Assembly (NCBI RefSeq): GCF_003202915.1
Contig: NZ_QGLP01000006.1
Span: 1 to 64,000, forward strand
Direction of reading: 5' to 3'
DNA: 64,000 nucleotides
Source of the DNA: Gilliamella apicola
Lineage (GTDB): Bacteria > Pseudomonadota > Gammaproteobacteria > Enterobacterales > Orbaceae
Within the stretch, counting starts at the first letter, position 1. Each line of letters begins with the position of its first letter. A program made the translations under genes and the position numbers. Shown piece by piece: positions 46,141 through 55,989 of the stretch. Under the pieces are notes generated by a model that was not told the DNA's origin, ran no database searches, and worked only from the letters and a program-made list of their open reading frames with translations.

Positions 46141-47382
46141 GTGCAAACACAAGATCCACAAATAAAAATCAAAGTTTCTAAACAAGCACTCATTTTTATT
46201 CTTGGTTTAATTTCAATGTTAATGCCATTATCTATTGATATGTATTTACCAAGTATGCCAACAATTGCCAAGCAATTTGATGTAGCTGACTCTACTGTAC
46301 AACTGACAATCAGCTGTTATTTATTAGGATTCTCGTTAGGCCAACTATTATTTGGCCCACTGACTGATAGTTATGGACGACGAAAAGTTCTAACTAGCGG
46401 TTTAATTATCTTTATAATCGCCGTACTGTGTTGTGGTCTGGCTGCCAGTATCAATCAATTAATCACTGCACGGTTTTTTCATGGAATAGCAGCATCGGCA
46501 ACCACAATTGTCATCAATGCTTTAATGAAAGATATATATCGGGATCGTGATGAGTTTTCTAAAATGATGTCATTTGTGATGTTGATATCTAATGTAGCCC
46601 CGCTACTCGCACCAATTATAGGTGGTTTTATTCTATTTTGGTTCGACTGGCAAGCTAACTTCTATGCTCTCTGCTTGATGGCTATCATCTGTTTTGCCAT
46701 GGTGATAATCAATATTCCTGAAACATTAGCTAAAACCAAACGTGATAAATTCAGCCTAACTCGAATTTTGAGTAATTTCATCGCATTATTCAGACATAGG
46801 CAAGTATTTACTTATATGATGATTGGTGCATTTTCTGGCGCAGGTTTATTTTCCTTCTTAAGTTTAGGACCATTTGTCTATATGAACTTACACGGTGTAG
46901 CATCAACCAATTTCGGCTATTATTTTGCAATTAATGTTATAGTTATGGTCTCGATGAACACGCTTAATAGCCGGATTGTGAAACGAGTTGGTTCGATTAA
47001 AATGATACAATTAGGTTTACTCCTCCAGTTCATTACAGCCATATGCATGGCAATAGTGAGTATATTTGACTTAGGTTTTATTTTTTTAGTAGCATGCATC
47101 GCTGGTTATATCGGATGCATCTCAACAATAGGCGGTAATTGTATGGCAGTCATTCTCGATTATTATTCGCACATAGCAGGTACCGCCTCTTCACTTGCTG
47201 GTACTCTACGCTTTGCTGTTGCTGGAGCTATAGGTGTATTGCTTTCCGCTCTCGTCTCAACGCATACCACAACAACGGTAACGAGCTATTTAACCGAATG
47301 GTTAATGGTGGGATCTATGGTAATTTGCAACTTTCTTGCTGCAGGACTATTTTTGAGTGTCAAAAATATAAAAAGGAAATAA
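46141..47382 (+). CDS. bcr: Bcr/CflA-family MFS efflux transporter
   Basis: The 413-aa protein has 12 membrane helices. Its start ALIFILGLISMLMPLSIDMY is followed by LPSMPTIAKQF, a Bcr/CflA hallmark, then motif A GPLTDSYGRRKVL. Members export bicyclomycin, sulfonamides, cysteine-containing dipeptides and chloramphenicol. The start codon is GTG, with AAAGGGA about 10 bp upstream. The position after rsuA matches E. coli bcr, supporting orthology. The gamma carbonic anhydrase-like gene follows after 2 bp. Confidence 0.88.
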   Translation: MQTQDPQIKIKVSKQALIFILGLISMLMPLSIDMYLPSMPTIAKQFDVADSTVQLTISCYLLGFSLGQLLFGPLTDSYGRRKVLTSGLIIFIIAVLCCGLAASINQLITARFFHGIAASATTIVINALMKDIYRDRDEFSKMMSFVMLISNVAPLLAPIIGGFILFWFDWQANFYALCLMAIICFAMVIINIPETLAKTKRDKFSLTRILSNFIALFRHRQVFTYMMIGAFSGAGLFSFLSLGPFVYMNLHGVASTNFGYYFAINVIVMVSMNTLNSRIVKRVGSIKMIQLGLLLQFITAICMAIVSIFDLGFIFLVACIAGYIGCISTIGGNCMAVILDYYSHIAGTASSLAGTLRFAVAGAIGVLLSALVSTHTTTTVTSYLTEWLMVGSMVICNFLAAGLFLSVKNIKRK

Positions 47383-47384
47383 TT

Positions 47385-47906
47385 ATGATTTATCAATTAG
47401 GTGACTTAAAACCGCAAATTAATCCTACTTGTTTTATTGCCAAATCAGCCGAGATTATCGGTGATGTTATTTTAGAAGAAGGTGTATCCATCTGGTTTAA
47501 TGCGGTTTTACGCGGTGATATCGCAACTATTCATATTGGTAAAAATAGCAATGTGCAAGATAATAGCACCATTCATATAGAAACCGATATACCATGTATT
47601 GTCGGTGAAAATGTCACAATTGGTCACAATGTTATTTTACATAGTTGTACGATTGAAGATAATGCCTTAATTGGCATGGGGAGTACTATTTTAAATAATG
47701 CGAGAATTGCCAAAAACTGTTTAGTCGGTGCTAATTCATTAGTTACACATAGCTTACCTTACCAAGAAGGTTGTTTGATTATGGGTTCTCCAGCTAAAAT
47801 TATTCGCAAACTTACTGATGAAGAAATTCAAGCTAATATTAAAAATGCTCAACATTATGTATCAAATGCTAAAAGATTTAATCAAACCTTAATCCCATTA
47901 ACTTAA
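47385..47906 (+). CDS. Gamma carbonic anhydrase-like hexapeptide-repeat protein (YrdA-like)
   Basis: The 173-aa protein starts at the ATG at 47385 (AAAGGAAA upstream); the longer open frame runs through bcr without meaning. It is a left-handed beta-helix of hexapeptide repeats: WFNAVLRGDIATIHIGKNSN, the metal-ligand His residues in VTIGHNVILHSC, IGMGSTIL, then a C-terminal helix. Relatives (YrdA, CaiE, PaaY) bind zinc, but carbonic anhydrase activity is not proven for most. The gene is close behind bcr and may be co-transcribed. Confidence 0.88.
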   Translation: MIYQLGDLKPQINPTCFIAKSAEIIGDVILEEGVSIWFNAVLRGDIATIHIGKNSNVQDNSTIHIETDIPCIVGENVTIGHNVILHSCTIEDNALIGMGSTILNNARIAKNCLVGANSLVTHSLPYQEGCLIMGSPAKIIRKLTDEEIQANIKNAQHYVSNAKRFNQTLIPLT

Positions 47907-48009
47907 TAGCGGCTAATAAATTAATTTTATCAACCATTCACCCTGTGAGTAGGTTCAAATTATGATAAAATACGCAAAAATTAAATTAAGATAGCATCTA
48001 GGAACGTGT

Positions 48010-51000
48010 TTGAAAAAATTTAACATTACCGGAAGACAGATTGTCGTGCAATTAATTCTATTATCATTAATAGTATTATCTATTTGCTTATTTTTATCAC
48101 TGTTTACTTATAACCCATCCGATCCCGGCTGGTCACGTACTGCTTGGCACTATCCTATTAGTAATTTTGGTGGTTATCTTGGCGCATATATTTCTGATAT
48201 TTTATTGCAATTTTTTGGCTTAATCGCCTATAGTCTACCGTTCATTTTTATCCTCTTCGGTTTACAATTAATGGGGTATTTTTACCGCCATAGTAACGAT
48301 CCTATTAACTACTTCAGTCTTTCTTTTCGAATTATCGGAATTTTAGCTTTTGTTCTTAGCTGTTGTGGCTTTTTCACTCTCAACATTCGTGATCCTGAAC
48401 AATTTCAAGCTGGTGGTTATCTTGGTTTTATAGTTATTGACAGTCTTTTACCTATTATGAGTAGTTTGGTTACATCATTAACTTTACTTGCAATAGCCTT
48501 AGCCTGCATAACATTATTGACTGGCTTCTCTTGGCTATACCTATTTGAAAAAATTGGTGCATTTGTAATGTTAATGCTATCACCACTTAAATGGTTATTT
48601 AGGCAAAATAAAGCGTTAAAACCTGAACATTCGAATCAAGATAAGCAAATATCACCAATTGAAAAACAGTCACAGTTAACTCTAACTGACAATGTTGATA
48701 GTAGTGATAATAAAGATATTGATTTGCCAATTTTAACCGCAAATCATGCAACAACTGCGGTTGAATCGGATATAGATACAACCGAAACAAGCTCTGTTTC
48801 ATTAACTGATGATGAAAAATTCATAAAAACCGCTGCCCAATTATTGCAATCCATTGAAGCAAATACAACAATTAACCAAACCAGCCAATCAACAGACAAT
48901 ATTTCTAAAAAAGAAATTGATCCTGATGCCATTTTAGCTCGAATGGAAACCATCTTAAAAAATATGAATGAAGGTGCGAAGAGCGGTATTGGTTCAATAA
49001 AATCAGAAGGCCAAGCTAGCAATCATGAAATAGCGCAATCTATTGAAGAAGATAAGTACACCATTGCTGATGCGCCAAGTAAACCATTATTTACTCTGGA
49101 CGATAATCAACCCCAAATAAATCCAAATCAAAATAGTTCAAAACACTTGGATGCTCCAATTGTAATGCAACCTTTAGAGGATGAAGTATCGCCAAGCATC
49201 ATACCTGAGTACAATAGTTATTTAAAAACTATGAATGAGGGTGCGAAGAGCGACATTAGTCTATCAAAATCAGAATGGAAAACTAACAATCGAGAAATTA
49301 CGCAACCTATTGAAGAAGATAAATACACCATTGCCGATGCGCCAAGTAAACCATTATTTACTCTTGACGATGATCAACCCCATATAAATCCAAATCAAAA
49401 TAGTTCACAACAGTTGGATGATCCAATTGTAATGCAACCTTTAGAGGATAAAGTATCGCCAAGCATCATACCTGAGTACAATAGTTATTTAAAAACTATG
49501 AATGAAGGTGCGAAAAGCGACATTAGTTTATCAAAATCAGAATGGCAAGCTAACAATCGAGAAATTACGCAACCTGTTGAAGAAGATAAGTACACCATTG
49601 CCGATGCACCAAGTAAACCATTATTTACTCCTGACGATGATCAATCCGAAATAAATCCAAATCAAAATAGTTCACAACACTTGGATGATCCAATTGTAAT
49701 GCAACCTTTAGAGGACGAAGTATCGCCAAGCGTGATGCCTGAATATAATAATTATAATAGCTATCATAATAATGATACTTCTAACGAGGTAGAGATACCT
49801 GAAGAAGTGGATATCGCTCTTCTTAAAGAAGAAAATCCTTTAATAGAGGATATTTATCGAAAACAAGTTATTACTAAAAAAAATGAACAACCAACAGCCA
49901 TCAATACGGAAATAAAAGCAGTTTTAAACCAAGATGAACATGAAGAAGAAGACGACGAAGAGGAAGAAAGTCTTATTCATCCTTTATTAAAACGCAATGA
50001 CAAACCTTTACCAAAACCAACGACACCTTTACCTTCGTTGGATTTATTAACACCGCCACCGACCACGCGTATTGAAATCGATCATGCGGCATTAAACGCC
50101 ATGGCAGAGCAAATCGAAAAAAGCCTTTCTGATTACCGAGTAAAAGCTCGGGTGGTCGATTATTTACCGGGGCCAGTGATTACCCGTTTTGAAATAGAAC
50201 TTGCACCGGGAATTAAAGCTGCAAGAATTTCGACACTTGATCGAGATTTAGCTCGCTCATTATCCATGCCTTCAGTGCGTGTTGTCGAAGTTATACCGGG
50301 TAAACCTTATGTCGGTATTGAATTACCAAATCAAAATCGGCAAACCGTTTATTTTAGAGAGGTACTAGACAGTCCGCAATTTAAAAATGCACAATCACCA
50401 CTTACCGTTGTTCTTGGTAAAGATATTTCGGGGCAATCTGTGGTTGCCGATTTAGCCAAAATGCCACATTTATTAGTTGCAGGAACAACTGGTTCAGGTA
50501 AATCAGTTGGTGTTAATGCCATGATATTAAGCATTTTATATAAATCACAGCCTGAAGATGTTAGATTTATAATGATCGACCCGAAAATGTTAGAACTGTC
50601 GATTTATGAAGGAATACCTCATCTATTAACCCAAGTGGTAACTGATATGAAAGATGCGGCTAATGCGCTTAATTGGTGTGTTAATGAAATGGAGCGCCGC
50701 TATCGATTAATGTCAGCTTTGGGCGTTCGTAACATTGCTGGCTTCAATGAAAAAATCAAACTTGCCGAAGAAATGCAAAGACCAATTCCGGATCCACTTT
50801 GGAAACCAACTGATAGTATGGATCTTGAAATGCCAACATTAGAAAAACTACCTTATATTGTAGTTATGGTCGATGAATTTGCCGATTTGATTATGGCTGT
50901 CGGTAAAAAAGTGGAGGAACTGATCGCACGACTTGCGCAGAAAGCAAGAGCGGCAGGGATCCATTTAGTTCTGGCTACCCAACGACCTTCTGTTGATGTT

Positions 51001-51507
51001 ATAACCGGTTTAATTAAAGCCAACATACCAACACGTATTGCGTTCACAGTTTCTAGCAAGATTGATTCACGGACTATTTTAGATCAAATGGGAGCAGAAT
51101 CACTTCTTGGTATGGGTGACATGCTCTATTTGGCACCAAATAGCTCAATACCTATTCGCGTTCATGGAGCCTTTGTCCGAGATGAAGAAGTTCATGCGGT
51201 AGTACAAGATTGGCAAGCACGTGGTAAACCTAAATATATCGAAAATGTAACAGTTTCAAGCAATGATAATGAAGGTGGCGGCTTTGATATGGTCGACGAG
51301 GATCTTGATCCACTTTTCGATCAAGTAGTCGCATTTGTGGTTGAAACTCGTCGCGCTTCGATATCAAGCGTCCAACGTAAATTCAGAATTGGTTATAATC
51401 GTGCTGCACGCATTGTAGAACAAATGGAAGTAGAGGGTATTATAAGTGCGCCTAGCCATAATGGTAATCGAGAAGTACTTGCGCAAGCAACACCTAATGA
51501 TTATTAG
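48010..51507 (+). CDS. ftsK: DNA translocase FtsK with repeat-bearing linker
   Basis: FtsK links septation to chromosome dimer resolution: its N-terminus sits in the divisome and its C-terminal motor pumps DNA to dif. The start is TTG at 48010 (AGGA 6 bp upstream). The 1165-aa protein has an N-terminal membrane domain (four helices within about 1-195), a long acidic linker (about 200-690), and the alpha/beta motor with Walker [17 protein letters not shown] (825 onward), [10 protein letters not shown] and [20 protein letters not shown]. The C-terminal gamma winged helix recognises KOPS ([20 protein letters not shown]). The linker holds three tandem 89-residue repeats (267 bp each). Confidence 0.96.
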   Translation: MKKFNITGRQIVVQLILLSLIVLSICLFLSLFTYNPSDPGWSRTAWHYPISNFGGYLGAYISDILLQFFGLIAYSLPFIFILFGLQLMGYFYRHSNDPINYFSLSFRIIGILAFVLSCCGFFTLNIRDPEQFQAGGYLGFIVIDSLLPIMSSLVTSLTLLAIALACITLLTGFSWLYLFEKIGAFVMLMLSPLKWLFRQNKALKPEHSNQDKQISPIEKQSQLTLTDNVDSSDNKDIDLPILTANHATTAVESDIDTTETSSVSLTDDEKFIKTAAQLLQSIEANTTINQTSQSTDNISKKEIDPDAILARMETILKNMNEGAKSGIGSIKSEGQASNHEIAQSIEEDKYTIADAPSKPLFTLDDNQPQINPNQNSSKHLDAPIVMQPLEDEVSPSIIPEYNSYLKTMNEGAKSDISLSKSEWKTNNREITQPIEEDKYTIADAPSKPLFTLDDDQPHINPNQNSSQQLDDPIVMQPLEDKVSPSIIPEYNSYLKTMNEGAKSDISLSKSEWQANNREITQPVEEDKYTIADAPSKPLFTPDDDQSEINPNQNSSQHLDDPIVMQPLEDEVSPSVMPEYNNYNSYHNNDTSNEVEIPEEVDIALLKEENPLIEDIYRKQVITKKNEQPTAINTEIKAVLNQDEHEEEDDEEEESLIHPLLKRNDKPLPKPTTPLPSLDLLTPPPTTRIEIDHAALNAMAEQIEKSLSDYRVKARVVDYLPGPVITRFEIELAPGIKAARISTLDRDLARSLSMPSVRVVEVIPGKPYVGIELPNQNRQTVYFREVLDSPQFKNAQSPLTVVLGKDISGQSVVADLAKMPHLLVAGTTGSGKSVGVNAMILSILYKSQPEDVRFIMIDPKMLELSIYEGIPHLLTQVVTDMKDAANALNWCVNEMERRYRLMSALGVRNIAGFNEKIKLAEEMQRPIPDPLWKPTDSMDLEMPTLEKLPYIVVMVDEFADLIMAVGKKVEELIARLAQKARAAGIHLVLATQRPSVDVITGLIKANIPTRIAFTVSSKIDSRTILDQMGAESLLGMGDMLYLAPNSSIPIRVHGAFVRDEEVHAVVQDWQARGKPKYIENVTVSSNDNEGGGFDMVDEDLDPLFDQVVAFVVETRRASISSVQRKFRIGYNRAARIVEQMEVEGIISAPSHNGNREVLAQATPNDY
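48955..49755 (+). repeat. Three tandem 267-bp repeats inside the ftsK linker
   Basis: Copies begin at the LKxMNEGAKS coding block, with the repeat ATG codons at 48964, 49231 and 49498, an exact 267-bp (89-codon) period. Conserved blocks in every copy are [24 protein letters not shown] and [13 protein letters not shown]. Copies 2 and 3 are more alike than copy 1. The reading frame is preserved throughout, so copy number can change by recombination without breaking the gene. Confidence 0.95.
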
Positions 51508-51533
51508 GCTAAAGTTTGCAGGTAAACCAGTTA

Positions 51534-52427
51534 ATGAGTAATTATTCTTCGCAAATTGTTCGCATAGAATCAGAATTACTTAACCCGCATGCTTTAAGTT
51601 TACCACCGATACTTGCTTTAAAAGCATTGATCCGAGAGATCTGTTTATCGCCTAAACCAGGATTGGTTGATATGAATAATAATGGCGCACATCAAGATAT
51701 GAATTTTCAAACATTCATAAAAAGTATTAGTGCCATTTCAAGTTGGTTTGAAGATTTTTATCAATACGGTAAAAGCAATGCCAACATATCTACTTCTGAT
51801 TTTTTAACCAATATCAGACCAATAGGTCTTGAATGTGAAAAAGCGATGTTTACTGCAACTAACCAAGTGAATACCCATAAAGGTGGAATATTTGCTTTTG
51901 GTCTATTGCTCAGTACCATTGGTAAATTAGCACAACTTAAATCACCAGTGACAGTACCTATAATCTGTAATGAGGTCGCCAATATTTGCCAAGGTATAGT
52001 CAACAACGAATTATCACAAAATAATCACCGTAATTCAGTAGGAGAACGACTTTTTAAGCAACATAATCTTACTGGAGCAAGAGGTGAAGCAGAATCAGGT
52101 TATAAGACGGTTAACCAAATATCATTACCAGTTTATCAAAAAATGTTAAATAGTGGTTACAGTGAGGAATCTGCTTTATTACAAGCAATGTTATATTTAT
52201 TAGCCTATAATCAAGATACCAACTTAGTTTCCCGAGGAGGAGTTGAAGGGTTAAAATTTGTGCATAAAGAGGCTAGGGATTTAATCAATCAAGGTGGCAT
52301 CATGCAACAAAATGGTAGGGAAAAAATGCTAAGATTAGATGACGAACTAATAAAACGTAATTTAAGCCCCGGCGGTTCAGCGGATCTAATTGCCGTTACT
52401 TGGTTCCTAGCTAACTTTTCAAAATAA
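51534..52427 (+). CDS. citG: Triphosphoribosyl-dephospho-CoA synthase CitG
   Basis: CitG makes the precursor of the citrate lyase prosthetic group from dephospho-CoA and ATP. The product is 297 aa from the ATG at 51534 (a TTG at 51516 opens the frame). It has LIREICLSPKPGLVDMNNNG near the N-terminus, NTHKGGIFAFGLLLS, GARGEAESGY and the C-terminal RNLSPGGSADLIAVTWFL, all typical of CitG/MdcB; the linked citrate regulators at 60741-63052 favour CitG. It lies directly after ftsK and apart from the other citrate genes, which is unusual. Confidence 0.9.
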   Translation: MSNYSSQIVRIESELLNPHALSLPPILALKALIREICLSPKPGLVDMNNNGAHQDMNFQTFIKSISAISSWFEDFYQYGKSNANISTSDFLTNIRPIGLECEKAMFTATNQVNTHKGGIFAFGLLLSTIGKLAQLKSPVTVPIICNEVANICQGIVNNELSQNNHRNSVGERLFKQHNLTGARGEAESGYKTVNQISLPVYQKMLNSGYSEESALLQAMLYLLAYNQDTNLVSRGGVEGLKFVHKEARDLINQGGIMQQNGREKMLRLDDELIKRNLSPGGSADLIAVTWFLANFSK

Positions 52428-52449
52428 TATCTATTCAAAATAATATCTA
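52418..52449 (+). repeat. 16-bp tandem duplication at the citG 3' end
   Basis: TTCAAAATAATATCTA is repeated twice in direct succession; the first copy includes the citG stop codon. It looks like a simple slippage duplication at the edge of the rearranged region that follows. Confidence 0.8.
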
Positions 52450-52504
52450 TCCTTCAAATACTAAAAAATTTATCTAACTAATTAGTATATTTTTTATAAA
52501 AATT

Positions 52505-53095
52505 TTAGCAAATGTCGCTTTTAAATTTTAACCAATAGATTATTGATAAAGTTGCAGCGATTATGGCTATGCCGGCTAAGCTAAAATAAGCAATAATCAT
52601 CGACGATTGCAAACTGATCACACCAACAATAGTGGGAGATAGTGTCATACCTAATGCATAAATAGCTTGAAATAATCCCATTGCCGCTGAACGCGCATAC
52701 GATGGTTAATCTATCATCGCTTCAACATTTAAAAATGAAAGTAGAATACCAGTCCCTATACTAGGAATAATTTGTAAGAGTAAAATGATATAAATATAAG
52801 ATACTTGAGGTACCAAAATACAATACAGTGCTAATAATAAAAAAGAAAAAATTACCCAACCTGTTATACTCAATAAATTGATCCATTTGCTCGCTGCCAA
52901 TTTAGCAAATAAAACTGAAGATAACATATAGACCATTGAGGAGATCCCAATTAAAGAGGCACTACCCCCTAAATCACTCAGTATCTGATTGGTAAACGAC
53001 ATTGTGGTAGACATTTGAATTCCTTGCTGAATTAAAGCAAGAAACGAAAAAAATAATAATTTTCGATTACATAAAACGCCGAAAAGTTCGTGCAC
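52505..53095 (-). pseudogene. MFS transporter, 5'-truncated and with an internal stop
   Basis: Only the C-terminal half of an MFS protein remains. From the junction near 53095 the frame reads ELFGVLCNRKLLFFSFLALI through IPSIGTGILLSFLNVEAMID, then a TAA at 52706 interrupts it. The same frame resumes with PSYARSAAMGLFQAIYALGM and runs to a stop at 52505. A single CAA-to-TAA change could explain the internal stop. The first six or so membrane helices are missing. It adjoins a 5'-truncated GH1 gene on the other strand; together they look like the outer ends of two divergent genes, a sugar or glycoside transporter and a glycosidase, whose starts were deleted. Confidence 0.8.
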
Positions 53096-53931
53096 AAATG
53101 GATTATCATATGTTTGTTGCCCATGCAATGGCAACCAACGATTGTCATGCTTTAATATCCGACAGTAAAGTTGGACCTGCGGTTTCATCCACAATGACCT
53201 ATCCTGCAAGTAACAAACCAATGGATGTATGGGCTGCGAAAATGAACGATAATTTCAAAACGAATTACTCACTTGAAATGTATTGTTTTGGTGATTATCC
53301 TAACTATTATAAAAGCTATCTAACTCGGTGCGGAATCTATCCTAATACCCATCCTGAAGATGCTGAAATATTAAAACAAGCAAAACCTGATTTTATTGCT
53401 GTAAATTATTATCGAACTTTGGTTGCTAGTTATTTACCAGAGGATGATGCACATCCATTTGGTACCAAAGAAAAAGATATCGATTTTGACCTTTACGGTT
53501 ACTTCAAAATCGAGAAAAATCCAAATTTAGTTGCCTCAACTTATGGTGCACAAATTGACCCTATGGGATTACGCCTTGTACTAAATGAATATTATCGCCA
53601 ATATCGTTTACCATTAATTATTACTGAAAATGGCTTAGGTACTCCCGATACATTAACTGCTGACAATAAAGTACATGATGATTATCGAATCGATTATATC
53701 AAATCCCATATTTCAGCTTGTCATGATGCAATTGAAGATGGTGTTGAACTATTTGGATACTGTCCATGGTCAGTCATTGATTTATTAAGCTCACATCAAG
53801 GTTTTAAAAAGCGTTATGGTTTCGTTTATGTTGATCGTGATGACCATGACTTAAAAACCCTTAATCGAATAAAAAAAGATAGTTTTTATTGGTATCAGCA
53901 AGTCATCAAAGACAATGGCATTAAAAAATAG
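53094..53931 (+). pseudogene. 6-phospho-beta-glucosidase (GH1), N-terminally truncated
   Basis: About 277 residues of the C-terminal part of a GH1 enzyme remain. They begin inside the helix MDYHMFVAHAMATNDCHALI and continue through NYYRTLVASY, the nucleophile motif LIITENGLG (Glu in TENG) and YCPWSVIDLLSSHQGFKKRY, ending KKDSFYWYQQVI. The first 190 or so residues, including the acid/base Asn-Glu-Pro motif, are absent, so it cannot be catalytically active. KKRYGFVYVD near the end resembles the 6-phosphosugar-recognising type. The ATG at 53098 has no proper ribosome site. The break meets the truncated MFS gene. Confidence 0.85.
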
Positions 53932-53946
53932 TTAATAGAACATAAA

Positions 53947-53969
53947 GATGGGCTTTAAAAAAGCCCATC
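53947..53969. terminator. Bidirectional terminator between GH1 remnant and HD-Pnk gene
   Basis: GATGGGCTT-TAAAA-AAGCCCATC is a perfect 9-bp stem placed between the two convergent reading frames. Confidence 0.75.
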
Positions 53970-53989
53970 ATAACTCATATTTAATATTA

Positions 53990-55129
53990 TTAACTTACTA
54001 AATATGTCACTTTATGCGCCTCGGTCGGTAATGGCACTTGCCATTTAGAAAGCATTTGTGTAATTTTCTTATTTGGTAAGCTAGTATCTCGGCTTGAATT
54101 GCGTTGATATAATGTTTTTTCTGGCTGCTCAAAATAAACAATTTCAACCTCTGCATGATAAGCATAAAGCAAATCCAATGCTTTTTGGCGCATATCTCGC
54201 GATAAATGAGTAGCATTCCAAATGAATGGTTGATTGTCTCTTAAATATTGTTTCACTTTAGCTAATACAAATTGAATCACTAATCCTTCATTTTGACCAT
54301 GCTTTAATTTCAATTCACTCCTTGCATCATCATATGAGGCAACCGGTAATTGCGGATAATGTTTACTTATCCAACTATTTTTACCTGATGCAGGTAAACC
54401 CGACAATAATATGACCTTAGACCCTTTTTGAGGATATAAAGCATAATCAGGCAAAACATTGTCTCCTCGAAAATAGTGTACTCTGGTGTAATCATCTATA
54501 AATTGCCGAGATTGATATAAACACCCTTCTTCCAAAGCTAATTGTTTAAAGAGTTCAACTTCATCAACCATTCGAGCTTTATCAGCACTAATACGACCGA
54601 GTATATCGGCTTTAGCTTGCATGCATAACATCCATACAGGAAGTTCCCATGAAAGCCGATGAATTAACCATTGCGGTGATTTATTATTACTATTATCACT
54701 TAATGCATAAAATGGAACCTGATGCACATCAATAATCCGACAAATCTTTTCTCTTAACTCAAAATCAATACCCAATCGCCATAATAGTATTCGACTACTA
54801 ATCGCTCCTTTTTGGGAATGTCTTGGTTGTGAAATTCGACCACTTAACTCATCAATGATGGTCGTTTCTGGTTTGGCAATATCATGTAACAAAGCAGTCA
54901 TAAATAGCACAAACTTATCTTCATCAGAAGATGCTGCAAAATCATCTTGAGCAATTAAAGCCCTTAATACCATTTGAGTATGAATCCAAACATTTCCTTC
55001 ACCATGATAAATCGGATCTTGTGGTGTAATAGTCAATTTATTCAACTCAGGAATACAGTCTAACCACTGGTCAAAGTTATCTTGGTTGATACTGTAGGCG
55101 ATCTCTTGTTGTAACTGCGAATAACTCAT
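53990..55129 (-). CDS. HD-Pnk: 2',3'-phosphoesterase / 5'-OH polynucleotide kinase
   Basis: This end-healing enzyme prepares broken RNA for sealing. The 379-aa protein has an N-terminal HD phosphohydrolase domain (about 40-215): WIHTQMV (His50), ALLHDIAKPET (His82, Asp83), RHSQKG (His104), VHQVP (His136) and KADILGR (Asp175). The C-terminal P-loop kinase (about 237-379) has ILLSGLPASGKNSWIS (Walker A 244-252), a YDDAR segment and lid arginines (QRNSSRD). The order HD then kinase matches the characterised Runella HD-Pnk, which removes 2',3'-cyclic phosphates and phosphorylates 5'-OH ends. The start overlaps the RNA ligase stop by 4 bp, so the two proteins are translationally coupled. Confidence 0.88.
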   Translation of the reverse strand: MSYSQLQQEIAYSINQDNFDQWLDCIPELNKLTITPQDPIYHGEGNVWIHTQMVLRALIAQDDFAASSDEDKFVLFMTALLHDIAKPETTIIDELSGRISQPRHSQKGAISSRILLWRLGIDFELREKICRIIDVHQVPFYALSDNSNNKSPQWLIHRLSWELPVWMLCMQAKADILGRISADKARMVDEVELFKQLALEEGCLYQSRQFIDDYTRVHYFRGDNVLPDYALYPQKGSKVILLSGLPASGKNSWISKHYPQLPVASYDDARSELKLKHGQNEGLVIQFVLAKVKQYLRDNQPFIWNATHLSRDMRQKALDLLYAYHAEVEIVYFEQPEKTLYQRNSSRDTSLPNKKITQMLSKWQVPLPTEAHKVTYLVS

Positions 55130-55989
55130 AAATCACCTCCAAATATTATGCCATCATTCCAATTTATCGTTATTTGTGGCGTATAAAGCTCGGCTTTTTT
55201 AGCTAATTGATTAGGAATAAACGGTTGCTGTAAATGGTGTTGACCCGCATCTAAAATAGATTGAACAAAATCTTGTCTTACCCATTTTAAACGTCCCGTT
55301 GTGGTAGACTCTGATTCAATTTTCAAATATAAGCCTTCCATCAAATCCGAGTTATCACACTGTTGCCAAGCCCTATTCAAATCAATTTTTTCTTGAGCAA
55401 CAATTTTCTCAAAACAACTTTTCCAATCGTTTGTTTTAGCTAAAGAATATTTAACTAATGCTAATAAGTCACCCAATCTTTTCGGTGCGATTCCCGAATA
55501 CAATACGGGAACAGATAAAATAGGACCATTAGCCAATAATTGATGACGCTTTTGGGTTGATAAAAAACAGTTATTATGTCTGTCCCAAATATCAAATTCA
55601 CAAAAATAGTGTGGTAATGCATCATAAAAAATAGAGTGTTTTTTATGTAACCATTCACCATACATAATATAGCGATCTTCTAAACGTTCAATTAACCAGC
55701 TTTCATGGACGGTTGCCCAATGTTTAAATAGATTAAACTGACGTTCTCGACTGCCCCCTATTAAGTAATGACCGCGTGATTGTAATAATAGCTCACCACT
55801 CTCTGAAAAACTGATTGCACAGTTAGCGCCATCAAGTTTTTCTTCAACCACAATATATTGCCCTATTAATTGATTATAGGGTAGCTGGCCATGCTCACTA
55901 TCACCCAATTGCAAGCGCGAACTTTCCAAATGTGGAGTACGTGGGTATTTAATTAATTCTAAGTTTTGAATATAAGTTTCCATTGTCAT
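55126..55989 (-). CDS. ATP-dependent RNA ligase
   Basis: This nucleotidyltransferase seals 3'-OH and 5'-phosphate RNA ends. The 287-aa protein starts METYIQNLELIKYPRTPHLE and has the ligase motifs in order: I EEKLDGAN (lysine nucleophile Lys51), Ia SRGH (72-74), III YGEWL (110-114), IIIa EFDIWD (131-136), IV MEGLYLKI (Glu218) and V RLKWVR (Lys235). It has no OB-fold or DNA-ligase zinc or BRCT domain; the KYPRTPHL opening and LQSRGHYL.GG.RERQF block belong to bacterial RNA ligases found beside AAA/HD kinases. CGGAGA lies 10 nt before the ATG. It is first in a two-gene operon with HD-Pnk, behind a sigma70 promoter and a leader of about 190 nt. Confidence 0.88.
   Translation of the reverse strand: MTMETYIQNLELIKYPRTPHLESSRLQLGDSEHGQLPYNQLIGQYIVVEEKLDGANCAISFSESGELLLQSRGHYLIGGSRERQFNLFKHWATVHESWLIERLEDRYIMYGEWLHKKHSIFYDALPHYFCEFDIWDRHNNCFLSTQKRHQLLANGPILSVPVLYSGIAPKRLGDLLALVKYSLAKTNDWKSCFEKIVAQEKIDLNRAWQQCDNSDLMEGLYLKIESESTTTGRLKWVRQDFVQSILDAGQHHLQQPFIPNQLAKKAELYTPQITINWNDGIIFGGDL

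Noticed and set aside
48955-49755. CRISPR-like or intergenic repeat array
   Set aside because: The repeats are 267 bp, in frame and fully inside the ftsK coding sequence. There are no spacers.
52706-53221. A 171-aa intact membrane protein starting at 53221
   Set aside because: The first 45 or so residues lie antisense in the GH1 remnant and resemble nothing. Only the part after about 53095 is MFS, and its frame continues past the stop at 52706, so it is a pseudogene.
55126-55989. DNA ligase
   Set aside because: There is no OB-fold, zinc finger, HhH or BRCT domain. Motif spacing and the KYPRTPHL opening fit RNA ligases, and the partner gene is HD-Pnk.
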